This document shows, piece by piece, positions 27,232 to 34,616 of a stretch of 64,000 bases of DNA. Location: NCBI RefSeq assembly GCF_027587205.1, contig NZ_JAPDOD010000046.1, positions 1 to 64,000 on the forward strand, written 5' to 3'. This DNA comes from Solirubrobacter ginsenosidimutans. GTDB taxonomy: Bacteria > Actinomycetota > Thermoleophilia > Solirubrobacterales > Solirubrobacteraceae. The translations under genes and the position numbers were made by a program. The stretch's first letter is position 1. Each line of letters begins with the position of its first letter. The notes under the pieces were generated by a model. The model was not told where the DNA came from, ran no database searches, and worked only from the letters and a program-made list of their open reading frames with translations.

Positions 27232-27387
27232 ACATAACGCCGAACCGCAACTGGCTGACGCCACGAGCGGGCGGGGGAACCAAGGTTTGGAGCAGGGGTC
27301 ACTGCTCCGGGGGCGAATCGCCGCAGTATGCGGCGTAGCGCGACGCTTTCCGCGCGAGCCCGACAGCTAACCCCGTAGGCGGTCGGA
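27232..27387 (+). promoter_or_regulatory. c-di-AMP (ydaO/yuaA-type) riboswitch
   Basis: The leader between the deaminase start and the wall hydrolase contains hallmarks of this class in order: GAGCGGGCGGGGGAACCAA near 27265-27283, CAGGGGT near 27293, a variable hairpin (CCGCAGTATGCGG at 27321-27333) and the nearly invariant 3' segment GAGCCCGACAGCTAACCCCG ending at 27375, then TAGGCGG. ydaO riboswitches bind c-di-AMP and generally turn expression off, and NlpC/P60 wall hydrolase genes are classic actinobacterial targets. Boundaries are approximate. GAGGAG follows at 27390-27395. Confidence 0.9.
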
Positions 27388-27401
27388 AAGAGGAGATCGT
27401 C

Positions 27402-28166
27402 TTGTCACGCTGTCGCGCGCTCTGCGCGGGCTTGCTTATAGCTGTATTTGCGCTGCCTGTAGCCCAGGCAGACGCTCGCCGGATCACCTTCGGGGAACGG
27501 GACCTGCGCCAAGGGATGCGTGGGACGGACGTACGCGTCCTCCAGGACTTCCTCACGAAGGCCGGCGTCAAAACCACGGTCGACGGCCAGTACGGCCCCA
27601 ACACGACGAGCCGCGTGAGGACGTGGGAGCGCAAGTCGTCGTTGCCGGTCAACGGTCGTATGACCCGTGAAGACGCGGCCACACTGCGGGGCCAGGTCGC
27701 CCAGGACCAGGCCGGACTGCAGAACACCGGAGGCGTGCAGCCCGTCGCGGCGCCTACGGCGAAGGCCACGTTGGGGTCCGACGGGCTCGCGGTCGCGCCG
27801 GCCGGCGCGCCGCCTGAAGTCGCGGCGGTCATCGCCGCCGCGAACAAGATCGTGGGCAAGCCGTACAAGTACGGCGGCGGCCACGGGGATTGGGAAGACT
27901 CGGGCTACGACTGCTCGGGCTCGGAGTCATACGCACTTCACGGCGCGGACCTGGTCAGCCGCCCGATGGACTCGACGGAGTTCATGTCGTATGGCGAAGC
28001 GGGCCCCGGTACGTGGATCACGAGCTACGCCAACAGCGGGCACTCCTACCTCGTGGTCGCCGGCCTGCGATTCGACACCGGCTGGAACGGTGGCAACGGC
28101 CCGAAGTGGAGCACCGAGATGCGCCCGGGCGACGGCTACACCGCCCGCCACCCGGAAGGTCTCTAG
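27402..28166 (+). CDS. Secreted NlpC/P60 peptidoglycan hydrolase with PG-binding domain
   Basis: 254 residues starting at TTG 27402, six bases after GAGGAG. A signal peptide (about 1-24) is followed by a peptidoglycan-binding type 1 domain (about 34-95: LRQGMRGTDVRVLQDFLTKAG, VDGQYGPNTTSRVRTWERK, VNGRM) and an NlpC/P60 domain with catalytic C171 in GYDCSGSESYAL and H214 in NSGHSYLVVAG. The usual DCSGLV reads DCSGSE. It would cleave stem peptides in the wall. The c-di-AMP riboswitch upstream ties its level to osmotic and wall status. It converges on the DUF6458 gene through a shared dyad. Confidence 0.93.
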   Translation: MSRCRALCAGLLIAVFALPVAQADARRITFGERDLRQGMRGTDVRVLQDFLTKAGVKTTVDGQYGPNTTSRVRTWERKSSLPVNGRMTREDAATLRGQVAQDQAGLQNTGGVQPVAAPTAKATLGSDGLAVAPAGAPPEVAAVIAAANKIVGKPYKYGGGHGDWEDSGYDCSGSESYALHGADLVSRPMDSTEFMSYGEAGPGTWITSYANSGHSYLVVAGLRFDTGWNGGNGPKWSTEMRPGDGYTARHPEGL

Positions 28167-28177
28167 CTCAGCTAGAG
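28161..28177. terminator. Dyad between convergent genes
   Basis: CTCTAGCT-C-AGCTAGAG is a perfect 8-bp dyad that contains the stop codons of both convergent genes (TAG at 28164-28166 and the complement of CTA at 28172-28174). It may act as a bidirectional 3'-end structure, although there is no T-tract. Confidence 0.4.
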
Positions 28178-28387
28178 GTACTCGCGGTCACGCACGACGG
28201 GTCGTTCAGTAACGACGGCCCGTCGGCGAGGTCCCCAATAAAGCAGTGAGATCAGCAGGCCAACGACGCCGACGATCATCAAGATGATCCCGACGGTGGC
28301 GATGTCGATGCCGGACACGGTCGCGTTGATCGCGAACGTGAGGATCGCCCCGACGGCGATCAAGAAGAGTGAGGTTCCAAGTTCCAC
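28172..28387 (-). CDS. DUF6458-like small membrane protein
   Basis: 71 residues. The start is taken at GTG 28387 because homology begins with VELGTSLFLIAVGAILTFAINATVSG and GGGGAGG lies 9 bases upstream; a longer ORF to 28432 lacks support. Two membrane helices (about 5-25 and 30-52, ATVGIILMIVGVVGLLISLLYW) are followed by a basic cytoplasmic tail. Proteins of this type are common in actinobacteria and have no known function. It is divergent from the acyl-CoA dehydrogenase gene. Confidence 0.85.
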   Translation of the reverse strand: MELGTSLFLIAVGAILTFAINATVSGIDIATVGIILMIVGVVGLLISLLYWGPRRRAVVTERPVVRDREYL

Positions 28388-28423
28388 GAGACTTGGCCTC
28401 CCCGCCCCGTGAGCCCGGCAAAC

Positions 28424-28429
28424 TAAGCT
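28424..28429 (+). promoter_or_regulatory. Putative -10 box TAAGCT of the acyl-CoA dehydrogenase gene
   Basis: TAAGCT ends 7 bases before the ATG at 28437, the spacing expected if transcription starts at or next to the start codon. AAGGGG in that gap could also serve as a short ribosome binding site. Confidence 0.4.
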
Positions 28430-28436
28430 CAAGGGG

Positions 28437-29594
28437 ATGCCGACAACTGCCGTTGACGCGTACGCCCTGACCCCGGATCAGGTCGATTTTCGCGACACCA
28501 TCCGTCAGATCGTGCGCGAGCGTGTCGCTCCTCGCGCGGCCGAGATCGACGCGAAGGCGGAGTACCCGTGGGACCTCCGCAAGCTCTTTGCCGAGCAGGA
28601 TCTGCTCGGCCTGCCGTTCGAGGAGGCCTACGGCGGGACCGGCACGGGCGCGCTGATGCTCAGCGTCGCGATCGAGGAGGTCGCGAAAGCCTGCGCTTCC
28701 ACCGCCCTGATCCTGATGCTCCAGGACCTCGGCACGCTGCCGATCAAGTTGTTCGGCTCAGACGAGCTCAAGCAGCGCTTCCTGCCCAAGTGCGCGTCCG
28801 GCGAGTGGTCGCCGGCGTTCGCGCTCTCCGAGCCCGAGGCCGGCTCTGACCCCGGCGGGATGATCACCAAGGCGGTCAAGGACGGCGACGAGTGGGTCGT
28901 CACCGGCACCAAGAACTGGATTTCGAACCTCGGGATCGCCGACTTCTACATCGTCTTCGCCAAGACCGACCCGAGCGCGGCCCGCTCGCGCGGGATCAGC
29001 GCCTTCGTGGTCGAGGCCGACCGGCCCGGCTTCAGCGTCGGCAAGGTCGAGCACAAGCTCGGCATCAAGGGCTCGCCCACCGGCCAGCCGATCTTCGACG
29101 ACGTCCGGATCCCGGCGTCGAACCTGATCGGGGTCGAGGGCAAGGGCATGAACGTCGCGCTCGGCACGCTTGACCACTCGCGGCTCGGCGTCGCCGCGCA
29201 GGCCGTCGGCATCGCCCAGGGCGCGACCGACCACGCGGTCGCCTACGCCAACGAGCGCAAGCAGTTCGGTCAGGCGATCTCCGAGTTCCAGGGCATCCAG
29301 TTCAAGCTCGCCGACATGGAGACGCGTACCGCCGCGGCGCGTGAGCTGCTGTACCGCGCGTCCTCGAAGATCGACCGGCACGAGCCCGACGCGGGCAAGT
29401 ACTCCGCGATGGCCAAGCTGTTCGCGTCCGACACGGCGATGTGGGTGACGGTCGAGGCCGTCCAGGTGCTCGGCGGCTACGGCTACGTCAACGAGTACCC
29501 GGTGGAGCGCTACATGCGCGACGCGAAGATCACGCAGATCTACGAGGGCACCAACGAGATCCAGCGAGTCGTGATCGCAAGGTCGCTCAGGTAG
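28437..29594 (+). CDS. Acyl-CoA dehydrogenase
   Basis: 385 residues of the standard family length. FAD and substrate motifs are clear: FALSEPEAGSDPGGM, VVTGTKNWISN, GIKGSPTGQPIFDDVRIP, ERKQFGQAISEFQGIQFKLADM and VQVLGGYGYVNEYPVERYMRDAKITQIYEGTNEIQRVVIAR. The catalytic base is E370 in YEGT, as in short- and medium-chain enzymes. It would form trans-2-enoyl-CoA in beta-oxidation or branched amino-acid breakdown and pass electrons to ETF. It is followed after 9 bases by a zincin gene that may have its own promoter. Confidence 0.95.
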   Translation: MPTTAVDAYALTPDQVDFRDTIRQIVRERVAPRAAEIDAKAEYPWDLRKLFAEQDLLGLPFEEAYGGTGTGALMLSVAIEEVAKACASTALILMLQDLGTLPIKLFGSDELKQRFLPKCASGEWSPAFALSEPEAGSDPGGMITKAVKDGDEWVVTGTKNWISNLGIADFYIVFAKTDPSAARSRGISAFVVEADRPGFSVGKVEHKLGIKGSPTGQPIFDDVRIPASNLIGVEGKGMNVALGTLDHSRLGVAAQAVGIAQGATDHAVAYANERKQFGQAISEFQGIQFKLADMETRTAAARELLYRASSKIDRHEPDAGKYSAMAKLFASDTAMWVTVEAVQVLGGYGYVNEYPVERYMRDAKITQIYEGTNEIQRVVIARSLR

Positions 29595-29597
29595 CCT
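29592..29597 (+). promoter_or_regulatory. Putative -10 box TAGCCT, leaderless spacing
   Basis: TAGCCT overlaps the acyl-CoA dehydrogenase stop and ends exactly 6 bases before the ATG at 29604. No ribosome binding site is present, so a leaderless transcript is plausible. Confidence 0.4.
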
Positions 29598-29603
29598 GGA
29601 CCT

Positions 29604-30239
29604 ATGCTTTCGCGCTGGCCGACCGGGCGACGGATCGCCTTCACCACGGTGTTGTGCCTCGCCGTGGCCATGACCGCGGCAACCCTGCTCCAGGGGCTGT
29701 CGAACCGTGGTTGGCTGCGCGCGCTGGAGGTGCTCTCCGTCGTCGCGGTCTGTGCCGCTGTCGCGGCGCTGATCATCGGCCTGATCGTCGGCAAGCTCGC
29801 CAACTATCAGGACCCCGAGGACGAGGCCGACTTCGAGCGGCTCGTGATCCGCGCGGAGGAGCTGGCCCGCGACAACCTCGCCGTCGAGCCCGACGAGGGC
29901 GAGTTCATGGAGCTCGACCCGTACGACCGTGAGGACTTCGACACGCTCGTGCGCGAGGCGCTCGACGACCTGCCGGACCTGCTGATCAAGGCGCTGGACC
30001 GCGTCCCGGTCGTCGTGTCCGACAAGGGCCGCCAGGCGGGCGCCTACGGGCTCTACCAGGGCGACACGGTCGCCCGCGACAACTACCACGACCGGATCAT
30101 CATCTTCCGCGACACCCTGCTGCGCGACTTCGGGCACGACCCGGACCTGTTGCGCGACCAGGTCACCCGCACGGTGCGCCACGAGCTGGCCCACCATCTC
30201 GGCGCCGACGAGCTGGGCGTGCGAGAACTCGGCTTGTGA
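29604..30239 (+). CDS. Membrane-anchored zincin-like metallopeptidase
   Basis: 211 residues. Two membrane helices (about 10-30 and 42-63) precede an acidic cytoplasmic domain of the minimal-gluzincin (Zincin_1, DUF1025-like) family: FDTLVREALDDLPDLLIKALDRVPVVV, GLYQGDTVARD, DRIIIFRDTLLRDF and TVRHELAHHLGADE with HExxH at 193-197. The domain normally stands alone at about 115-135 residues, so the N-terminal membrane anchor is an addition. A peptidase role is predicted from the motif only. Confidence 0.87.
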   Translation: MLSRWPTGRRIAFTTVLCLAVAMTAATLLQGLSNRGWLRALEVLSVVAVCAAVAALIIGLIVGKLANYQDPEDEADFERLVIRAEELARDNLAVEPDEGEFMELDPYDREDFDTLVREALDDLPDLLIKALDRVPVVVSDKGRQAGAYGLYQGDTVARDNYHDRIIIFRDTLLRDFGHDPDLLRDQVTRTVRHELAHHLGADELGVRELGL

Positions 30240-30329
30240 TGATGTGATGACACCGGACGCCGGCGAGCGCGAGATCGCCGCCGTCCGGTCGATGCTGGAG
30301 ACGACCGGCGTGCACGAGGGCATGCCGGG

Positions 30330-30542
30330 TGTGGATCGTGTGGTGCCGATCTCGCGCGCCTGGTCGAGCCGCTCGCCCGCGCCGTCGCGGCGGTCGGCGC
30401 GGACGGGATCATCGTCGAGGTCCATCAGGACCCGGCCGTCGCGCTCTGCGACGGCCCGCAGGCGCTCTACGGCAGCGACTTCGCGGCCTTCGCCTCGCGC
30501 GTCGCCGCCCACGCGAGCCTGGACGGCAGACGGATCGCCTGA
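30330..30542 (+). pseudogene. DAHP synthase C-terminal remnant
   Basis: Reading from about 30345 to the TGA at 30540-30542 gives ADLARLVEPLARAVAAVGAD, then GIIVEVHQDPAVALCDGPQ, which matches the last third of type I-beta 3-deoxy-7-phosphoheptulonate synthase (the xDLVxPLAxAAxAxGADGxxxEVHPDPxxALSDGxQ block). The barrel and active site upstream are absent. Before 30330 a different frame (ATG 30247, MTPDAGEREIAAVRSMLETT...) is open but unrecognised. The remnant overlaps the antisense end of the EamA gene by about 76 bases. Confidence 0.75.
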
Positions 30543-31438
30543 CGGCCGGCGAGGTTGGCGAAGACCAGCGCGGCGATCGTCAGCAGCGCGCCGAACATCT
30601 CAACCGTGCCGGGCCGGTACCCGCGCCCGATCTCGACCGCGAAGGTCACGACCGGCACCAGGTTCATGAACAGCGCGCCGTTGGCGGCGCCGATCCGGCG
30701 CACGCCCTCGTTCCACGCCAGGACACCGAGGACGGCGCCCGCGAGGATGATGTAGACGATCTGCAGCCAGATGTCGCCGACGTCGCCGACGCCCGGCATC
30801 GGGTAGGTGCCGGTGAGCGTAAGGAGCGTCGTGACGGCGACGATCGTGATCGTGCCGCCGGTCGCGCTCAGCGCCGTGTAGCGCAGCGGGGAGAAGTCGC
30901 TGAAACGGCGCGCGCCCAGTGTGTAGGCGACGAAGCTGGCGACGCCGACGAGCACCAGCAGGTCGCCCGCGCGGCCGTCGCCGTGGATCAGCGAGGACGG
31001 CTTGCCGTGGGTGATCACGAGGACGACACCGAACAGCGCGACGGCCATGGCGCCCAGCGTGGCGCGCGACGGCTTGGCGCGGGTCGTCAGCCAGAGGGCG
31101 AGCGCGGTCATCAGCGGGGAGGTGGCGACGATCAGCGACGCGTCCTGCGGGCGGGTGTGCTCGAGCGCGACGTAGGTGAGGAGGTTGAAGCCGGCGAAGC
31201 CGAGCGTGCCGAGCACGAACAGCTCCTTGCCGCGGCCGTCGGTCTTCAGGGCCGCGCGGCCCTCGAACGCGAGCAGCAGACCGAGGAAGATCAGCGTGGC
31301 GACGAGGTAGCGGATCGCCGTCAGGTGGAAGGCGTCGACGTGCGTGATCGCCGCGGCGGCGATCGGGAACATCGCGCCCCAGGCGACGGCGGCGGTGAGG
31401 GAGGGGAGGAAGTCGGAAGTTCGACGATCTTCGAACAT
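30467..31438 (-). CDS. EamA/DMT-family transporter
   Basis: 323 residues from ATG 31438 (the open frame runs further upstream through the ArsR gene but is not coding there). Ten membrane helices in two EamA repeats are visible (LPSLTAAVAWGAMFPIAAAAI ... and GDLLVLVGVASFVAYTLGARRF ...), with VALEHTRPQDASLIVATSPLMTALALWL and WNEGVRRIGAANGALFMNLVPVVTF at the equivalent repeat positions. It should export a metabolite or drug. The last 25 residues are encoded by DNA antisense to the DAHP-synthase remnant. It is divergent from an ArsR-type regulator, likely its repressor. Confidence 0.9.
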   Translation of the reverse strand: MFEDRRTSDFLPSLTAAVAWGAMFPIAAAAITHVDAFHLTAIRYLVATLIFLGLLLAFEGRAALKTDGRGKELFVLGTLGFAGFNLLTYVALEHTRPQDASLIVATSPLMTALALWLTTRAKPSRATLGAMAVALFGVVLVITHGKPSSLIHGDGRAGDLLVLVGVASFVAYTLGARRFSDFSPLRYTALSATGGTITIVAVTTLLTLTGTYPMPGVGDVGDIWLQIVYIILAGAVLGVLAWNEGVRRIGAANGALFMNLVPVVTFAVEIGRGYRPGTVEMFGALLTIAALVFANLAGRQAIRLPSRLAWAATREAKAAKSLP

Positions 31439-31476
31439 TGATCCGGACGTTATCAGGTTGTACGATGATCGTCGAA
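31420..31476. promoter_or_regulatory. Operator region between EamA and ArsR genes
   Basis: TTCGACGATC at 31420-31429 and its exact complement GATCGTCGAA at 31467-31476 flank the two divergent starts. Nested dyads are TTCGA-N6-TCGAA (31420-31435) and ACGAT-G-ATCGT (31462-31472). One half lies in the first codons of the transporter and the other just before the ArsR start, as expected for an autoregulated repressor. Confidence 0.6.
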
Positions 31477-31477
31477 C

Positions 31478-31804
31478 ATGCACTCCGATGAACCTCATGT
31501 CGACGACATGACGCTTGCGGCCGTGATGGCCGCGCTCAGCGATCCGATCCGCGTGACGATCGTGCGCCGGCTGGCGGCCGAGGGCGAGCGCACCTGCGGC
31601 ACGTTCGAGCTGGGCGTCTCCAAGGCCACCCGCTCGCACCACTTCCGGGTGCTGCGCGAGGCGGGCATCACCCACACGCGGGCCGAGGGCACGCACCGGC
31701 ACGTGTCGCTGCGCCGCGACGATGTCGACGAGCGCTTCCCGGGTCTGCTGGGTGCGGTGCTGGCCGCGGCCGAGCGCGAGGCGCTTACCGCGGTCCCTGC
31801 GTGA
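31478..31804 (+). CDS. ArsR-family transcriptional regulator
   Basis: 108 residues with an ArsR winged helix: MAALSDPIRVTIVRRLAAEGERTCGTF (about 17-43), recognition segment VSKATRSHHFRVLREAGITHTRAEGTHRHVSLRRDD. A single Cys (C40) is present and the classic metal-binding ELCVCD motif is absent, so it is unlikely to be a simple metal sensor. It is divergent from an EamA transporter across 39 bases with dyads. The 3' end overlaps the convergent secreted protein gene by 20 bases. Confidence 0.88.
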   Translation: MHSDEPHVDDMTLAAVMAALSDPIRVTIVRRLAAEGERTCGTFELGVSKATRSHHFRVLREAGITHTRAEGTHRHVSLRRDDVDERFPGLLGAVLAAAEREALTAVPA

Positions 31805-32243
31805 TCGCCTCGTTGGCCATCTTCACCAGCAGCGCGCGGTCGGTCTGCTTGCCGACCACCTTCGCCTGAATCGTGTAGGTCACGCCGCGCTCCTTCCAGG
31901 AGATCGACGGCGGCGAGCACGACGCGCCGCAGCCCAGCGGCTGGTAGCGGCCGTGGCGGCCCTTGGCCAGCGTGACCTTCCCGCGGCCATAGGGCGAGCC
32001 GCCCTTCTCGCCGCTGAAGCTGGCGGCGAAGCACGCGTTCGCGCCGTTGCAGTCGGGCGCGGCGGCGACGCCGATGTCGTACGACTTCTTGGTCCCGCCG
32101 CCGTAGGGATACAGCGGGTCGAAGTCGCTGTAGAAGTTGTTCGGCAGCAGGACGGGGAGCGGCGTCTGGGTCTTGACGGTGTCCACGGTCCCGGTGAGCA
32201 GGCCGGGGAGGAGGGCGATCGAGGTGAAGGCGGCGGCGAGCAT
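31785..32243 (-). CDS. Secreted protein of unknown function
   Basis: 152 residues. A short N-terminal hydrophobic segment (MLAAAFTSIALLPGLL) suggests a signal peptide or anchor. The mature part is rich in Gly, Tyr and Pro with two Cys pairs (APDCNGANACF and LGCGASCSPP), consistent with disulphides outside the membrane. No family is recognised. It is convergent with the ArsR gene and lies downstream of the ABC1 kinase gene on the same strand, 38 bases away. Confidence 0.7.
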   Translation of the reverse strand: MLAAAFTSIALLPGLLTGTVDTVKTQTPLPVLLPNNFYSDFDPLYPYGGGTKKSYDIGVAAAPDCNGANACFAASFSGEKGGSPYGRGKVTLAKGRHGRYQPLGCGASCSPPSISWKERGVTYTIQAKVVGKQTDRALLVKMANEAITQGPR

Positions 32244-32281
32244 GGTCGGCGCAGGTTAGGGACGCCGGCCGCCCGGGTTAA

Positions 32282-33655
32282 TCAGGCTAACCCCCAGAAA
32301 CGCGCGTCCTGGACACCCAACGGGGTGCTCGGCGGCGCGTCGCCCCAGTACTCGCTGCCCAGGCCGGACCAGTCGGCGCCGGCGCGCAGCTCGCCCAGCG
32401 TCGAGAGCACCAGGCCCTCCATGCGACGGATCAGCAGCGCCTGCGGCGGGATCGTCTCGCGGCGCATCTCCTCGAAGAAGGCCGAGCGGGGGCTCGAGCT
32501 GCGGTCCAGGAGGTCGCCTACGTATTGCGGGGTGAGGCGGCGGAAGCCTGGCTCCAGGTACCACTCGCCGGCGGTCTGGATCTGCGCGAGCAGCCGTTCG
32601 GGGTCGAACGTGTCGGGCTGGGGGAGATAGCCGAGGGTCGAGAGGCCGGCGAAGACGGCCTGCGCGTCGCCGCGCTCGACGGCCTGGGCGAGGGCGCGCT
32701 CGCCCTCGAGGTAGTCGGCGTCGACCACGCGCATCAGGCCGAAGTCGAGGAAGCCGACGCGGCCGTCGTCGAGCAGCAGGTAGTTGCCGGGGTGCGGGTC
32801 GCCCGCCGCGCGCCGCAGGTGCTTGAGCGTGCCGAAGAAGAAGCGGAAGACGATCTCGCCGAAGCGGTCGCGCTCGGCTTCGGGGAGGCGCTTGATCTCC
32901 TCGAAGCGGCGGCCGATCAGGAGCTCGGTGACGAGCACGCGGCGACGCGAGCGGCCGGTGTCGACGGCCGGGACGTGCACGAACGGGTGATCTCGCCACG
33001 CGCGGGCCATCGCGCGATGGTTCTGCGCCTCGACCTCGTAGTCGAGCTCGTCGGCGATGCGCTCCCGCAGCTCGGTCGCCAGGGCCTTGACGTCCAGGCC
33101 GGGGGCGAGACGCTTCACGAGCGGGAAGACCATCTGCATGTTGCGCAGGTCGGTCTCGACCGCCTCCGCGATCCCCGGGTACTGGATCTTGACCGCCACC
33201 CGCTTGCCCTCGGTGGTGGTGGCCTTGTGCACCTGGCCGATCGAGGCCGCGGCGAACGCCTCTTCATCGAACTCGCTGAAGACGTCTGAGAGTTTCTCGC
33301 CCAGCTCGTCCTTGAGCAGCTTCTCGACCTTGTTGAAGGGCAACGGCGGGACGTCGTCGCGCAGCGTGGCGAGCGTCTGCTTGAACTCCTCGCGCTCGGA
33401 CTCCGGGATCGCGGTGAAGTCGACGGTCGAGAGCACCTGGCCGATCTTCATCGCCGCGCCGCGCATCTGGCCGAGCTGCTTGACGAGCTCGCGGGCGGTC
33501 GCGGCGGCGCGCTCACCGGTGGCCGCGTCGGCCTTCTCGTCGCTGCGCAGCCGGTTGGCAGCTTGGGTGCCGGCCCACCTGATGCCCTGCCCGGCGACGA
33601 GGCCGCCGAACCGGCGGGTGCGCGCGATGCGCGAGGTTGGAGGGGAGTCGGCCAC
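32282..33655 (-). CDS. ABC1/UbiB-family atypical kinase (AarF-like)
   Basis: 457 residues. Family signatures: the KxGQ motif in GAAMKIGQVLSTVD (about 64-77), the Ala-rich loop AAASIGQVHKA, ATP-site lysine VAVKIQYPG, AGDPHPGNYLLLDDG (catalytic loop) and FLDFGLMR (metal-binding DFG). The C-terminus (about 350-457) is variable. ABC1 proteins are ATPases or kinases that support isoprenoid-quinone metabolism and lipid extraction. In a menaquinone-using actinobacterium the client is unclear. Confidence 0.92.
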   Translation of the reverse strand: MADSPPTSRIARTRRFGGLVAGQGIRWAGTQAANRLRSDEKADAATGERAAATARELVKQLGQMRGAAMKIGQVLSTVDFTAIPESEREEFKQTLATLRDDVPPLPFNKVEKLLKDELGEKLSDVFSEFDEEAFAAASIGQVHKATTTEGKRVAVKIQYPGIAEAVETDLRNMQMVFPLVKRLAPGLDVKALATELRERIADELDYEVEAQNHRAMARAWRDHPFVHVPAVDTGRSRRRVLVTELLIGRRFEEIKRLPEAERDRFGEIVFRFFFGTLKHLRRAAGDPHPGNYLLLDDGRVGFLDFGLMRVVDADYLEGERALAQAVERGDAQAVFAGLSTLGYLPQPDTFDPERLLAQIQTAGEWYLEPGFRRLTPQYVGDLLDRSSSPRSAFFEEMRRETIPPQALLIRRMEGLVLSTLGELRAGADWSGLGSEYWGDAPPSTPLGVQDARFWGLA

Positions 33656-33693
33656 TTACTGAGCGTACGAAACCTGGATGTTCTGAGATCCCC

Positions 33694-33722
33694 TTGACAG
33701 AGTGACTATCGCGATATATCGT
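33694..33722 (+). promoter_or_regulatory. Promoter and palindromic operator of the PadR gene
   Basis: TTGACA (33694-33699) is a consensus -35 box, and TATCGT (33717-33722) lies 17 bases later as a -10 box. ATCGCGAT (33708-33715) and CGATATATCG (33712-33721) are overlapping palindromes covering the -10 region, a natural site for PadR autorepression. Confidence 0.7.
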
Positions 33723-33761
33723 TGACGCATCGGAATAGATCGACTAAGGAAGGACTCCGAT

Positions 33762-34466
33762 ATGCATGCTGCACAAGCATCCGAGTGGGGCGGTCCACGC
33801 CGTCACCACCAGCACCATCACCACCACCACCGCGGTCCCCGCGGCTGGGAGGAGTGGATCGCGCTCATGACGGGCGGCCGTGGCGGCCCCTGGGGCGATC
33901 CCCGGCAGTTCAAAGCCATGTTCTGGGGCCCCGGTCCGGGCGGGCCGGGCGGCGGACCGTTCGGTCCCGGCGGCCGCGGCCGCCATCGCGGCGGGCGTGC
34001 CCGGCGCGGCGACGTCCGCGCGGCCATGCTCCTCCTGCTGGAGGAGCAGCCGCAGAACGGCTACCAGCTCATCCAGGAGATCGAGCGGCGCACCGAGGGC
34101 GTCTGGAAGCCGAGCCCCGGCTCCGTCTACCCGGCGCTCCAGCAGCTCGAGGACGAGGGCTTGGTCCACGCCGCCGAGACCGAGGGCAAGCGCGCCTACG
34201 ACCTCACCGCGGAGGGCCGCGACTACGTCGCCAACAACCGCGAAGAGCTCGGCAACCCGTTCGAGGCCGCCACGGGCGGCATGGACGAGGGGGTCTTCGA
34301 CCTCCGCGGCCTGATGTTCCAGGTCGGCGCCGCGGCCATGCAGGTCGCCGCCGCCGGCCACACCGACGAGGCTCGCAAGATCCTCGCCGACACCCGCCGC
34401 GCCCTCTACAAGATCCTCGCCGAGGACGACCCGGGCGACACCCCGCCGCCCGACGCGACCGCCTAA
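33762..34466 (+). CDS. PadR-family regulator with His/Gly-rich N-terminus
   Basis: 234 residues. Residues 1-80 are unusual: HHQHHHHHH near 15-23, then Gly/Pro/Arg-rich sequence, likely disordered and able to bind metal. The PadR winged helix is at about 82-160 (RRGDVRAAMLLLLEEQPQNGYQLIQEIERRTEGVWKPSPGSVYPALQQLEDEGLV, YDLTAEGRDYV). A C-terminal helix for dimerisation follows (about 195-222). A palindrome over its own promoter suggests autoregulation. No transporter is adjacent, so other targets are unknown. Confidence 0.9.
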   Translation: MHAAQASEWGGPRRHHQHHHHHHRGPRGWEEWIALMTGGRGGPWGDPRQFKAMFWGPGPGGPGGGPFGPGGRGRHRGGRARRGDVRAAMLLLLEEQPQNGYQLIQEIERRTEGVWKPSPGSVYPALQQLEDEGLVHAAETEGKRAYDLTAEGRDYVANNREELGNPFEAATGGMDEGVFDLRGLMFQVGAAAMQVAAAGHTDEARKILADTRRALYKILAEDDPGDTPPPDATA

Positions 34467-34529
34467 CGCGGCGCTCCCCCGCCGGCCCGCCCCACTCCCC
34501 GGGACGGGCCGGCGGCCGCGCACCCCTTC

Positions 34530-34606
34530 GAGGGGGTCAGACCCCTCAACAATTCAAACCGCGCTGCAGAGCCAAATCCAATGTTGAGGGGTCTGACCCC
34601 CTAAAT
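34530..34606. repeat. Dispersed inverted-repeat element, copy 2 (opposite orientation)
   Basis: AGGGGGTCAGACCCCTCAACA (from 34531) and its complement (ending about 34602) form the same arms as copy 1 at 8127-8206. The loop here reads CGCTGCAGAGCCAA, the exact reverse complement of the copy 1 loop segment, so the asymmetric element is inverted. It ends about 10 bases before the psuG start. Confidence 0.85.
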
Positions 34607-34616
34607 TGGCGCGGCG

